Positions 1-7,597 of a stretch of 43,219 bases of DNA are shown piece after piece. Each line of letters begins with the position of its first letter. The stretch's first letter is position 1. Source of the stretch: Streptomyces silaceus (GTDB lineage: Bacteria > Actinomycetota > Actinomycetes > Streptomycetales > Streptomycetaceae); assembly GCF_001419745.1 (NCBI RefSeq), contig NZ_LIRJ01000058.1, forward strand, positions 1 to 43,219. The letters run 5' to 3'. Under the pieces are notes generated by a model. That model was not told the DNA's origin. It saw only the letters and a list, made by a program, of their open reading frames with translations, and ran no database searches. The position numbers and the translations under genes were made by a program.

Positions 1-775
1 GCGTCCGCCCGGGCGGACGCGGCAGCCAGGACGTGGCACGGCGGCCCAGGAACTCCACCGCCGTGGAGGTGAGCCAGCCGAGCGCGCCGATGGTGACCAT
101 GCCGACGAACACGCCGGGATAGTCGACGACCGTGTAGTCCTGCCAGGTGCGGTAGCCCACTCCGTACTCGCCGGAGATCATCTCCGCGGAGATCACACAG
201 ATCCAGCCGACGCCGATGCCCACGGAGAGCCCGCCGAAGACGCCCGGCAGCGCGCCGGGCAGGACCACGGAGAGCAGCACCCGCAGCCGCCCGCCGCCCA
301 TGGTGACCACGGCCTCCTCCCATACGGGGGCGAGCGCGCGCACCGCGTGGCGCGTGGAGACCAGGACCGGGAAGAACGCCGCGGTGAAGGTGATGAACAC
401 GATGCCCTGCTCGTTGGTGGGCAGCAGCAGGATCGCCACCGGGACCAGGGCGATCGCCGGGACCGGCCGTGCCACCTCGATCAGCGGCCCGAGCACGTCG
501 GCGGCCCACCGCGAGCGGGCGATCGCCGTACCCGCGGCCACCCCGAGGACGGCGGCGAGCAGAAAACCGACGACGACGCGGCGCAGACTGTGGCCGAGAT
601 CCTGCCAGTACGGGGCGGTGCCGACCCGATCCCCGAAGGCGGCCGCCACCTCGCCGACCGTGGGGAACTGCCCGAACCGCAGCCACAGTTCGACGTCGAG
701 GGAGGTCAGCAGCTGCCAGAGCCCGAGGGCCGCGACCAGCGAGGCCAGCCGGACCAGGCCGCGTCCCGCGCTCAT
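1..775 (-). CDS. ABC transporter permease, SsuC/TauC type (3' end cut by window edge)
   Basis: Inner-membrane permease of a sulfonate/nitrate/taurine-type ABC importer. The frame is open from ATG 775 to the window edge, giving 258 residues, so only the last few residues should be missing for this family. It shows several hydrophobic segments and a BPD-type EAA loop: an EEA, then a Gly, then VLPGALPG around residues 160-185. This loop normally contacts the ATPase. Its ATG overlaps the TGA of the upstream binding protein as ATGA (775-772), so the two are probably translationally coupled. The ATP-binding subunit is not in the window and would be expected just beyond base 1. The substrate is unknown; aliphatic sulfonates are the default for the family. 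Confidence 0.9.
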   Translation of the reverse strand, partial: MSAGRGLVRLASLVAALGLWQLLTSLDVELWLRFGQFPTVGEVAAAFGDRVGTAPYWQDLGHSLRRVVVGFLLAAVLGVAAGTAIARSRWAADVLGPLIEVARPVPAIALVPVAILLLPTNEQGIVFITFTAAFFPVLVSTRHAVRALAPVWEEAVVTMGGGRLRVLLSVVLPGALPGVFGGLSVGIGVGWICVISAEMISGEYGVGYRTWQDYTVVDYPGVFVGMVTIGALGWLTSTAVEFLGRRATSWLPRPPGRT

Positions 776-2130
776 GACGCGCGCCGCACGGCGTCCGCGT
801 AGCCGATGACGCGGGCGCCGGCGTGCCGGGAGACGTACGTCTTCGCATGGCTCGCGGTGACGAAGGCGCGCAGCTTCGAACCGTCCGCGACCCAGACCGC
901 CCGGTCGGCGAACCACAGGGTGCCGGTCAGCGCGTCCGGCACGTACGCGGCGCGTACCTCGGCACCCCGGGCGGCCTTGAGGAGCTGCTTCGGGGTGTCG
1001 AAGGTGCGGGTGGTGCCGCGGCCCTTGAGCCACAGCTCCGGTTTCGCGGGGCCCGCCTTCGGATACGCGGGGGAACGGCCGGCCCGCCGGAGGGGCCCCG
1101 GGTCCACGAAGGCGTCCACGTCGACATCGCCGACCAGCTTCGCCGCCTTGAGGATCGGTACGTCCTTCTTCAGCGCGGCGATCAGCTCCGGGCGCAGCGC
1201 CTGGTCGAAGGTGGCGATGCCGTGGGCCCCGTTGTAGAGATAGACCACCTCGGCGGGCAGCCCCGTCTCCCTGGCCACCGACTCCGCGGCGGCGACGGGC
1301 TCTTTCCTCAGGTGCTCGGTGGCGCGGCGCTGCGCCGTGAGGAAGTCGTCGAGGACTCCGGCGCGCTCCTTGGCGAACTCCTCCCGAACGGTGACGCCGT
1401 GGAAGGTCGGCAGGTTCAGGTCGGCCCCGTCGTACAGGGCCTGCGCCTTCCCCTCGTACGCCAACTGGCCGGGCCAGGCGACGAACTGGGACAGCGCGTC
1501 GGCGCTGCCCCCGGTCAGGGCGGAAGCTCCGACACTCGGCTGCTGGTTGAGCTTGCTGATGTCCTCGTCAGGGTCGAGCCCGGCCTTGCGCAGGGCCCGG
1601 ACCAGGGTGCCGTCGGCGGCCGACCCGACGCTGGTGGACACCTTCTTGCCCCGGAGGTCGGCGAGCGAACGCAGGGGTGAGTCAGGCCTGGTCACCACGG
1701 TGTTGAGGCCGCCGCGCAGGTTGTAGCCGGTGACGGAGACGAGCCGCGTGGGCTGGCGCAGCTGCTTGCCGCGGGCCGCGTTGATGAGCAGCGGGAAGTC
1801 GCCCATCGATCCGATGTCGATCTTTCCCGCGGTCATCTGCGCGGTGATCGGCGCGCCCGTGGCGTAGTCCTGCCACGTGACCTTGTAGGTCCTGCCGTCG
1901 CGTTTGCCGCGTGCCGCGAGTTCCTCCTCGAAGTAGCCGAGGGAGCGCAGGAGAGTGCCGGCGGTGACGGTGTTGATGGTCTTCGACTGGTATCCGACGG
2001 TGACGTTCACCGTGCCGGGCTCGTCGGCGCCCGCGGTGGCGCCGCACGCCGTGGCCAGCGGGAGCAGCAGGGCGAGCGGAAGGGCGCCCGGCAGCAGCCG
2101 GGCGCGTGGGACGACGGGCTTGCCTGTCAT
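772..2130 (-). CDS. ABC substrate-binding lipoprotein (NMT1/SsuA-like) with C-terminal NosL-like domain
   Basis: Extracellular solute-binding protein of 452 residues for the adjacent permease. The start is ATG 2130, which leads directly into a lipoprotein signal peptide: Arg residues at 9 and 11, a Leu-rich core, and a lipobox ending at Cys29. The frame is open further upstream but that part overlaps the ferredoxin gene. Residues about 45-340 look like an NMT1/SsuA fold (VTVGYQSKTINTVTAG, then a QMTAGKIDIGSMGDFP segment). The family is normally 310-340 residues, so about 100 are extra. Residues 375-452 follow the NosL pattern: FD-P at the start, AYV-D, TG--W---RAVWV, then a final HAGARVIGYADA. 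The copper ligands of classical NosL (Cys and Met) are absent. The NosL assignment is my inference from pattern. Confidence 0.85.
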   Translation of the reverse strand: MTGKPVVPRARLLPGALPLALLLPLATACGATAGADEPGTVNVTVGYQSKTINTVTAGTLLRSLGYFEEELAARGKRDGRTYKVTWQDYATGAPITAQMTAGKIDIGSMGDFPLLINAARGKQLRQPTRLVSVTGYNLRGGLNTVVTRPDSPLRSLADLRGKKVSTSVGSAADGTLVRALRKAGLDPDEDISKLNQQPSVGASALTGGSADALSQFVAWPGQLAYEGKAQALYDGADLNLPTFHGVTVREEFAKERAGVLDDFLTAQRRATEHLRKEPVAAAESVARETGLPAEVVYLYNGAHGIATFDQALRPELIAALKKDVPILKAAKLVGDVDVDAFVDPGPLRRAGRSPAYPKAGPAKPELWLKGRGTTRTFDTPKQLLKAARGAEVRAAYVPDALTGTLWFADRAVWVADGSKLRAFVTASHAKTYVSRHAGARVIGYADAVRRAS

Positions 2131-2144
2131 GGGAGTCGGGCCTT

Positions 2145-2372
2145 TCACCGGAGCAAGTAGGGCATGTTGACGGTGACCGCGCCGGTGGGACACCGGGCCG
2201 CGCACGGGCCGCAGTACCAGCACTCGTCGACGTGCATGTACGCCTTGCCGTCGTCCTCGCGGATCGCGAGCGAGTCGAGCGGACACATGTCGACGCAGAG
2301 CGTGCAGCCGTCGATGCACCGGGACTCGTCGATGGTCACGGGCACGTCGGAGCGCTGCGGGACAACAGGCAT
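2145..2372 (-). CDS. 2[4Fe-4S] ferredoxin, 75 aa
   Basis: Small cytoplasmic electron carrier. Two cluster motifs are visible: C19-x3-C23-x2-C26-x3-C30-P and C51-x2-C54-x2-C57-x3-C61-P, enough for two cubane clusters. The first motif has one more residue between its first two Cys than a typical clostridial ferredoxin, reading CIDGCTLC. A GGAG ribosome site lies about 8 bases before ATG 2372. The gene sits 14 bases before the binding-protein start, inside the transport operon. Known ferredoxins in such operons feed flavoprotein reductases related to adenylylsulfate or fumarate reductase. No such flavoprotein lies in the window, so its partner is inferred to be beyond base 1. Confidence 0.92.
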   Translation of the reverse strand: MPVVPQRSDVPVTIDESRCIDGCTLCVDMCPLDSLAIREDDGKAYMHVDECWYCGPCAARCPTGAVTVNMPYLLR

Positions 2373-2449
2373 GGCTGTCTCCAGGAAAGGGCGAGAGGGA
2401 AGGAAGAGAGGGAGTGATCGGGGGAGGGGGCGCGATCGGGCGGTAGGGG

Positions 2450-3217
2450 TCAGACGGAGCGGCGCAGCAGGCCGCTCATGGTGATGCGGTCACCCCGGAA
2501 GCGGATGAACTCCAGGTCGACCGGCCGTCCGTCGGGCAGATGGGTCAGCCGCTCCAGCATCAGGACCGCGCTCCCGCGCGGAGCCTCCAGGACGGCGGCG
2601 GAGTGGGCGTCGGCGTTCACGGCCTCGAGGGTGATCTCGGCGTGCCCCAGCGGACCGCCGGTCAGCTCCTCCAGGAGCAGGAACACGTCCGTGTTCTCCA
2701 GGTCGCAGCCGAGCAGCTCACCGCCCACGTCCATGGGCAGGTAGGACAGGTCCAGGGAGAGCGGCAGTCCGCCCAGGCGGCGCAGCCGCTCGATACAGAG
2801 CACGTCGGTGTGGTCGGGCAGTCCCAGGCGGTGGGCCACCGGCCCCGGGGCGGTGACCGGTCCGACGGTACGGACCTCGTTGGTCACCCGGCCGTGCTCG
2901 TGCAGGGTCTCGGCCAGGCCCTGCAGCCGGTCGAGTCCGTGGGCGTACTTCTCGCCGACCACGACCGTGCCGACGCCGGCCTTCCGCTCCACGAGCTGCT
3001 CGCCGCGCAGCAGGTCGAGGGCCTGCCGGACGGTGTTGCGGCTGGCCCCGTAGTCGGTGGCGATGGTGTCCTCAAGCGGCAGGACGCCGGAGGAGAATCC
3101 GCCCGACAGGATCTGGCGGCGCAGCAGGTCGGCGAGTTGCCGGGCCTGGTCCGCACGCAGCCGCCGACGCCGCGCGGCGGCGACGGGAAGCGAGGCGGGG
3201 ATGCGTTCGGCTGGCAT
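2450..3217 (-). CDS. GntR-family regulator with UTRA domain (HutC subfamily)
   Basis: DNA-binding repressor of 255 residues. The winged helix lies at about residues 20-85 (LADLLRRQIL, then ASRNTVRQALDLLRGEQLVER). The ligand-binding UTRA domain covers about residues 100-250. The start is taken as ATG 3217, because the upstream open frame has no family resemblance. It is the first gene of the minus-strand unit: 77 bases separate it from the ferredoxin, which is followed by the binding protein and permease. It probably controls this operon in response to the transported compound or a metabolite; that is inferred from position. HutC-type regulators answer to small carboxylates, sugars or phosphonates, so the ligand cannot be predicted. 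Confidence 0.92.
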   Translation of the reverse strand: MPAERIPASLPVAAARRRRLRADQARQLADLLRRQILSGGFSSGVLPLEDTIATDYGASRNTVRQALDLLRGEQLVERKAGVGTVVVGEKYAHGLDRLQGLAETLHEHGRVTNEVRTVGPVTAPGPVAHRLGLPDHTDVLCIERLRRLGGLPLSLDLSYLPMDVGGELLGCDLENTDVFLLLEELTGGPLGHAEITLEAVNADAHSAAVLEAPRGSAVLMLERLTHLPDGRPVDLEFIRFRGDRITMSGLLRRSV

Positions 3218-3587
3218 GGCAGGGAACGTACCGGCGCGGTCCCGCCGATGGTGTTGCGGCAGCATTGCGCCACCTGAAGCTTTCACGGGCACCGCTCTGA
3301 CCTGCGGTGATCTCCTACGGGAGCGGAGATCCGCCACCTCGCCGCCCACAACGTGGACGGTGGCGCGCGGAATGACGGCTCGCGTGCGGCGTCGGCCGGG
3401 GGCGGGCACGCCCGTCACCCAGGTGGTCGTATCCGGCCGTGCCGTCGCGGGGCCGTGCGCCGGGGCTCCCCGCCCCCGCCGCGGCACCGACTTCGGGGCG
3501 TTGTCGCGCGGCCGTCACGGCCGCACGGGGCGGGCGCCGGACCGTCCCGCGCTGGTCCCGCCGAACCGCCCCGGCGAGGCTTGCCCC
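3218..3587. other. Divergent intergenic region, gntR operon / hdeD-like gene
   Basis: This 370-base stretch has no convincing gene. It must hold the promoter of the GntR operon (leftward) and that of the HdeD-like gene (rightward). The clearest structure is an inverted repeat, GATCTCC at 3309-3315 and GGAGATC at 3325-3331, extended on both sides by GCGG/CCGC. It is a candidate operator. Open frames run through it on both strands but show no family pattern. Confidence 0.5.
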
Positions 3588-4193
3588 ATGGATACCGCCA
3601 CCCCGGCTCCCTCGGCCACCCCGCCCCGGCAGAGCGGCCCCTTGAACAGGCTCGCCCGCAGCGCCTGGCAGTACGTGCTCGTCTCGGGCGTGCTGGCCCT
3701 GGTCCTCGGCGTTCTCGTGCTGTGCTGGCCCGGCGCCACCCTGCTGGTCGCCGGTGCCTTCTTCGGCGCCTATCTGCTGGTCAGCGGCATCTTCCAGATC
3801 GTCTCCGCGTTCGGCACCCATGTGTCGGGCCCGATGCGGGTGCTCGCCTTCATCAGCGGTGCCCTGGGCGTGCTGCTGGGCCTGCTCTGTTTCCGCGGCG
3901 CGCTGCAGTCGATCCTGCTGCTTGCCCTGTGGATCGGCATCGGCTGGCTCTTCCGGGGGCTCGCGCTGACCATCGCGGCCCTCTCCGACCCGGAGATGCC
4001 CGCCCGTGGCTGGCAGGCCTTCACCGGCGTCGTGAGCGTCCTCGCCGGGTGCGTCCTGATCGTCTCCCCCTTCGACTCCGTGGCCGTCCTCACCGTGCTG
4101 GGCGGCTGCATGCTGATCGGTGTCGGAGTGGCCGAGATCATCACGGGGTTCCAGATGCGCCGGCGCGCGAAGCACCTGCCGCGCGACGTGTGA
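3588..4193 (+). CDS. HdeD/DUF308-family membrane protein
   Basis: Integral membrane protein of 201 residues with about six hydrophobic helices arranged as the short repeats typical of the DUF308/HdeD family. An N-terminal cytoplasmic Pro/Ala-rich tail of about 25 residues precedes the first helix. The upstream frame is open for another 530 bases, but ATG 3588 is where the family pattern begins. E. coli HdeD is linked to acid resistance at high cell density; in actinomycetes the role is not established. The gene stands alone, divergent from the gntR operon and convergent with the hemC-like gene, with a hairpin between the last two. Confidence 0.85.
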   Translation: MDTATPAPSATPPRQSGPLNRLARSAWQYVLVSGVLALVLGVLVLCWPGATLLVAGAFFGAYLLVSGIFQIVSAFGTHVSGPMRVLAFISGALGVLLGLLCFRGALQSILLLALWIGIGWLFRGLALTIAALSDPEMPARGWQAFTGVVSVLAGCVLIVSPFDSVAVLTVLGGCMLIGVGVAEIITGFQMRRRAKHLPRDV

Positions 4194-4209
4194 CCCTTCG
4201 CCCGCCGCG

Positions 4210-4240
4210 CGCCGGGCGGACGGTCACCCGCCGCCCGGCG
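4210..4240. terminator. Hairpin between convergent genes
   Basis: Arms CGCCGGGCGG (4210-4219) and CCGCCCGGCG (4231-4240) pair perfectly over 10 bp with an 11-base loop. It lies between the stop at 4193 and the converging stop at 4257, so it could end transcripts from both sides. There is no T-run, as is usual in streptomycetes. Confidence 0.6.
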
Positions 4241-4256
4241 ACGGCTGACCGCGCAC

Positions 4257-5192
4257 TCAGTGGGCGATGCCGTCGATCAGCTCGCGGGCGCCCTGGCGCA
4301 GCAGCGCGACGGCCACGGACGTGCCGAGGGTCGCCGGGTCGAGCGGGCCCGCCCATTCGTGCGCGTTGAGGACCGTCTTGCCGTCGGGCGTGAACACACA
4401 GGCCCGCAGGGACAGATCGCCGCCGCGCTCGGAGCGCGCGTACCCGGCGATCGGCGAATTGCAGTGCCCCTGCAGCACGTGCAGGAACATGCGCTCGGCC
4501 GTCGCCTCGCGCCAGGCGTCCCGGTCACCGAGGTCCGACACCGCGTCGATGGTCGCGGTGTCGTCCTCGCGGCACTGCAGGGCGAGGATGCCCGCGCCGA
4601 TCGGCGGGCACATCGTCTCCACCGACAGGATCTCGCTGGCCAGGTCGGGGCGGCCGATGCGCTCCAGGCCCGACTGGGCGAGCAGCAGCGCGTCGGCGTC
4701 GCCCGCGGCGAGCTTGGCGAGGCGACGGCCCGCGTTGCCGCGCATCGGTACGCAGGTCAACTCCGGGTGCGAGGCGGCGAGCTGCGCCACGCGGCGGACC
4801 GAGGACGTGCCGATGCGGGTGCCCGCGGGCAGCTCGTCGAGGGTGAGCCCGTCCGGGTGGATGAGTGCGTCCCGGATGTCGTCCCGCTTGAGGAAGGCGG
4901 CGAACGTGGTGCCGGCGGGCAGCGGCCGGTCCGCGGGCACGTCCTTGACGCAGTGCACCGCCAGATCCGCCTCACCGGCGAGCAGCGCCGCGTCGACCTC
5001 CTTGGTGAACGCCCCCTTGCCGCCGAGCGCCGCCAGGTCTCCCATCCAGCGGTCCCCGGAGGTGGTGACCGGCACGACCTCGGTGCGGATGCCGGGGTGC
5101 AGCGCGGCGAGCTCGGTGCGGACGCGCTCCACCTGGGCGAGGGCCATGGGGGAGGAGCGGGAGACGATGCGGATCAGCTCAGGAACGGACAT
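4257..5192 (-). CDS. hemC: Hydroxymethylbilane synthase (porphobilinogen deaminase), divergent paralogue
   Basis: HemC joins four porphobilinogen units into hydroxymethylbilane in tetrapyrrole synthesis. The 311-residue frame keeps the key residues. Asp84 is in HCVKDVP (normally HSLKD or HSMKD). The Arg pair is in SSVRR (about 131-134) and RGN is at 151-153. The dipyrromethane-cofactor Cys244 is in [10 protein letters not shown], where the usual context is EGGCQVPIG. The sequence around these residues departs from the standard streptomycete HemC, and no hemA, hemB or hemD lies nearby. This suggests a second copy. ATG 5192 is chosen, but an in-frame ATG at 5204 is equally possible; neither has a clear ribosome site. 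Confidence 0.85.
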   Translation of the reverse strand: MSVPELIRIVSRSSPMALAQVERVRTELAALHPGIRTEVVPVTTSGDRWMGDLAALGGKGAFTKEVDAALLAGEADLAVHCVKDVPADRPLPAGTTFAAFLKRDDIRDALIHPDGLTLDELPAGTRIGTSSVRRVAQLAASHPELTCVPMRGNAGRRLAKLAAGDADALLLAQSGLERIGRPDLASEILSVETMCPPIGAGILALQCREDDTATIDAVSDLGDRDAWREATAERMFLHVLQGHCNSPIAGYARSERGGDLSLRACVFTPDGKTVLNAHEWAGPLDPATLGTSVAVALLRQGARELIDGIAH

Positions 5193-5224
5193 GCGGTACA
5201 CCATAAGGGCTGCGCGGTGGCGTT

Positions 5225-5240
5225 TTGGACGCGCGTCCAA
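5225..5240. promoter_or_regulatory. Perfect 16-bp palindrome, candidate TetR-type operator
   Basis: TTGGACGCGCGTCCAA reads identically on both strands. It begins 33 bases upstream of the hemC-like ATG, where its promoter should be. The shape (short A/T-flanked palindrome, no spacer) fits a TetR-family operator, but no TetR gene is in the window. Confidence 0.55.
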
Positions 5241-5453
5241 CCGGTCAAACCTGCTGCGGTACGCGGAAGTTGGCGCACGCTAGACGCTCGGGAGCCGTCG
5301 TCCGCGGGGCGCCCGGAGCCGCCCGCGCCGCTCGTGGGCGCGGCCGTACCGCCGCCCACCTGCGCCGCTTCCGCGTGCGCGCGCACCGGCCGCCTCATAG
5401 CGTGAGGTGCGCGCGGCCGCGCCCGAGCACCGCGCCCGCCCCTGGGAGGCCCC

Positions 5454-5924
5454 ATGACCACCCCCGCAGCGCCGGACCGGCCGGCCATCGGCGTCGCACC
5501 GATGGCGGCCACCCATCTGGCCGACGTCCTCGCCCTGGGCCACCGCGTCTACGACACCTCCGTGAAGCCGTACACGTCGTGGTCGCTGTCGGCGATCGCC
5601 GGACACATGGACGGCGAGGCGTCCGCCTGCTGGGTCGCCCTCGACGGGGACCGGCTCGCGGGGTTCGTGCTCGGCTCGATGGGCTTCGACCAGCGCGCCG
5701 ACTGGGGCAACCTGGAGTGGATCGCGAGCGCCCCCGAGTACCAGGGGCGGGGCGTCGCGAGCCGCCTGGTCAAGGCCTGCTGCGCGACGCTCACGGAGGC
5801 GGGCGCGAGCGCCGTCGTGACGGACGTCGAGTCCCGCAACACCGCGTCGGCCGCGCTGATGCGGCGCAACGGCTTCGAGGCGAGCGTCTCGGTCACGCTC
5901 TTCGTACGCGAGACGCAGCCGTAG
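5454..5924 (+). CDS. GNAT-family N-acetyltransferase
   Basis: Cytoplasmic acetyl-CoA-dependent acyltransferase of 156 residues. The family pattern is complete: a central ADWGNLEWIASAPEYQGRGVASRLV stretch holding motif A with the Q-x-x-G-x-G/A acetyl-CoA loop (QGRGVA), then N-terminal-to-C-terminal closure with NTASAALMRRNGFE. A strong ribosome site (GGGAGG) lies 5 bases before ATG 5454. A TAGCGT -10-like element lies about 55 bases upstream. The acceptor cannot be predicted. It is divergent from the hemC-like gene and convergent with the MFS gene. Confidence 0.88.
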   Translation: MTTPAAPDRPAIGVAPMAATHLADVLALGHRVYDTSVKPYTSWSLSAIAGHMDGEASACWVALDGDRLAGFVLGSMGFDQRADWGNLEWIASAPEYQGRGVASRLVKACCATLTEAGASAVVTDVESRNTASAALMRRNGFEASVSVTLFVRETQP

Positions 5925-6021
5925 CCGCGGTGGTCCGGCCCGAGCCGCGGTCGTCCCGCGGAACGCTCGTCAGTGTCACCGCCATCGGGGGCGTCGCGGC
6001 ACCGGAGCGCCGGCACACCCG

Positions 6022-7542
6022 CTAGCCCCGCTCGCCCGGCTCCAACGGCGGTGCGTTCACGCCCAGGCAGGTCTTGCACTGCGGTGCGTTGCCGCGTTCG
6101 TCGTGCCAGGCGGTCGGGCTCGGCCGGACGAACACCGCGGCGGCCGCCGACGCCAGGACGAACAGCGCCGCGCACCCCACCGCCGCCTTGCCGAAGGCCG
6201 TGTTCAGCGCGTCCGGATCCGCGTACGCCGTACCGGACAGGCCGACCGCGAGCGGCAGCCCGGCCACCACGAGGAGCTGCGCGATGCGGGCCGCCGTGTT
6301 GTTGACCCCGCTGGCGAGCCCCGCGCGGCTCGCGTCCACCGAGGCGAGCACGGTCGCCGTCAGCGGCGCCACGAACAGGCTCATGCCGAGACCGAGCACG
6401 ACGACCGCGGGCAGCACCTCGGTGACGTACGCCGCGCCGGGCCGTACCCGCAGCATCAGCAGCACCCCGGCCGCCGCCACCAGCGGCCCCACGAGGAGCG
6501 GCAACCGTGGGCCCAGGCGACGCGCCAGATCACCGGCGGACGCCGAGAGCAGCAGCATCAGGACCGTGATCGGCAGCGTCGCCGTGCCCGCTTGCAGGGC
6601 GTCGTACCCGAGGGTGGTCTGCAACTGCACCGGCAGCATGAACAGGATGCCGCCGATCGCCGCGTACAGGCACAGCGTCATCACGTTCGCCGCGGTGAAC
6701 AGCCGTGAGCGGAACAGTTCGAGGGGCAGCATCGGATACCGCGCGCGGTGCTCGACCACCACGAAGACCGCGCCCGCCGCGAGGCCCAGGAGACCCGGCA
6801 GGACCGTCGCGGCCGTCGACGTGTCACCGGACGCGCCGATCAGCGCGAAGCTGATGCCCGCGAGGAACAGCGCCGCCAGACAGGCGCCGGTCACGTCGAA
6901 CGGCCGTCGAGCCGCCTCCTCGTCGCGGCTCTCCGGCACGTGCCGCACCGCCCACAGCACCAGCGCGGCCAGCGGCACGTTGATCAGGAAGATCCACCGC
7001 CAGCCGGGCCCGTCGATCAGCCAGCCGCCGAGGAACGGACCGATGGCCCCCGCCACGCCGCCGAGCCCCGACCAGGCGCCGACCGCGCGGGCCTGGTCGT
7101 CGGTGCGGAACGAGGAGCGCACCAGCGCCAGCGAACCCGGCGTCAGGAGCGCGCCGCCGACGCCCTGCAGCGTGCGCGCCGCGATGAGCATCCCCGCGTC
7201 CTGGGCGAGCCCGCACAGCGCGGACGCCGCCGCGAACCACACCACGCCGATGACCAGCGTGCGCCGCCGCCCGATGCGGTCGCCGAGCGCCCCGCCGAGC
7301 AGGAGCAGCGCCGAGAGCGTGAGCATGTACGCGTTGACGACCCACTGCAGGGCCGAGATCGAGGCGTCCAGGTCCTTGCCGAGGGTGGGCAGGGCGACGT
7401 TGACCACCGTCCCGTCGAGCATCGCCATGCCCGACGCCAGCACCGCGCACGTGAGGATCCACCGGCCGCGCGCCGAGGCCAGCGCGACACCGTCTCCCTC
7501 ACCGGGAGCCGTGACCCTTTCCCGAGCCGGACCCGAAGCCAT
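6022..7542 (-). CDS. MFS exporter, DHA2 (EmrB/QacA) family, with CxxC tail
   Basis: Proton-coupled drug/metabolite exporter of 506 residues with about 14 hydrophobic helices. Motif A (DRIGRRR after the second helix) and the motif C region are recognisable, as is the DGTVVNVALPTL opening typical of DHA2 proteins. The C-terminus carries an unusual short tail of about 30 residues containing QCKTCLGV, a possible metal or redox CxxC site. It lies 55 bases downstream of a second DHA2 gene on the same strand and is probably co-transcribed. No regulator is adjacent, so the substrate is unknown. Confidence 0.9.
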   Translation of the reverse strand: MASGPARERVTAPGEGDGVALASARGRWILTCAVLASGMAMLDGTVVNVALPTLGKDLDASISALQWVVNAYMLTLSALLLLGGALGDRIGRRRTLVIGVVWFAAASALCGLAQDAGMLIAARTLQGVGGALLTPGSLALVRSSFRTDDQARAVGAWSGLGGVAGAIGPFLGGWLIDGPGWRWIFLINVPLAALVLWAVRHVPESRDEEAARRPFDVTGACLAALFLAGISFALIGASGDTSTAATVLPGLLGLAAGAVFVVVEHRARYPMLPLELFRSRLFTAANVMTLCLYAAIGGILFMLPVQLQTTLGYDALQAGTATLPITVLMLLLSASAGDLARRLGPRLPLLVGPLVAAAGVLLMLRVRPGAAYVTEVLPAVVVLGLGMSLFVAPLTATVLASVDASRAGLASGVNNTAARIAQLLVVAGLPLAVGLSGTAYADPDALNTAFGKAAVGCAALFVLASAAAAVFVRPSPTAWHDERGNAPQCKTCLGVNAPPLEPGERG

Positions 7543-7597
7543 CCCCTGCCATCCCGCCTGTCGGCGTCCCCGGGCCCGCGCGTCGCCCGGTGGACCG

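Noticed and set aside
2131..2319. N-terminal extension of the substrate-binding protein
   Set aside because: It overlaps the ferredoxin in another frame, and the lipoprotein signal peptide starts at ATG 2130.
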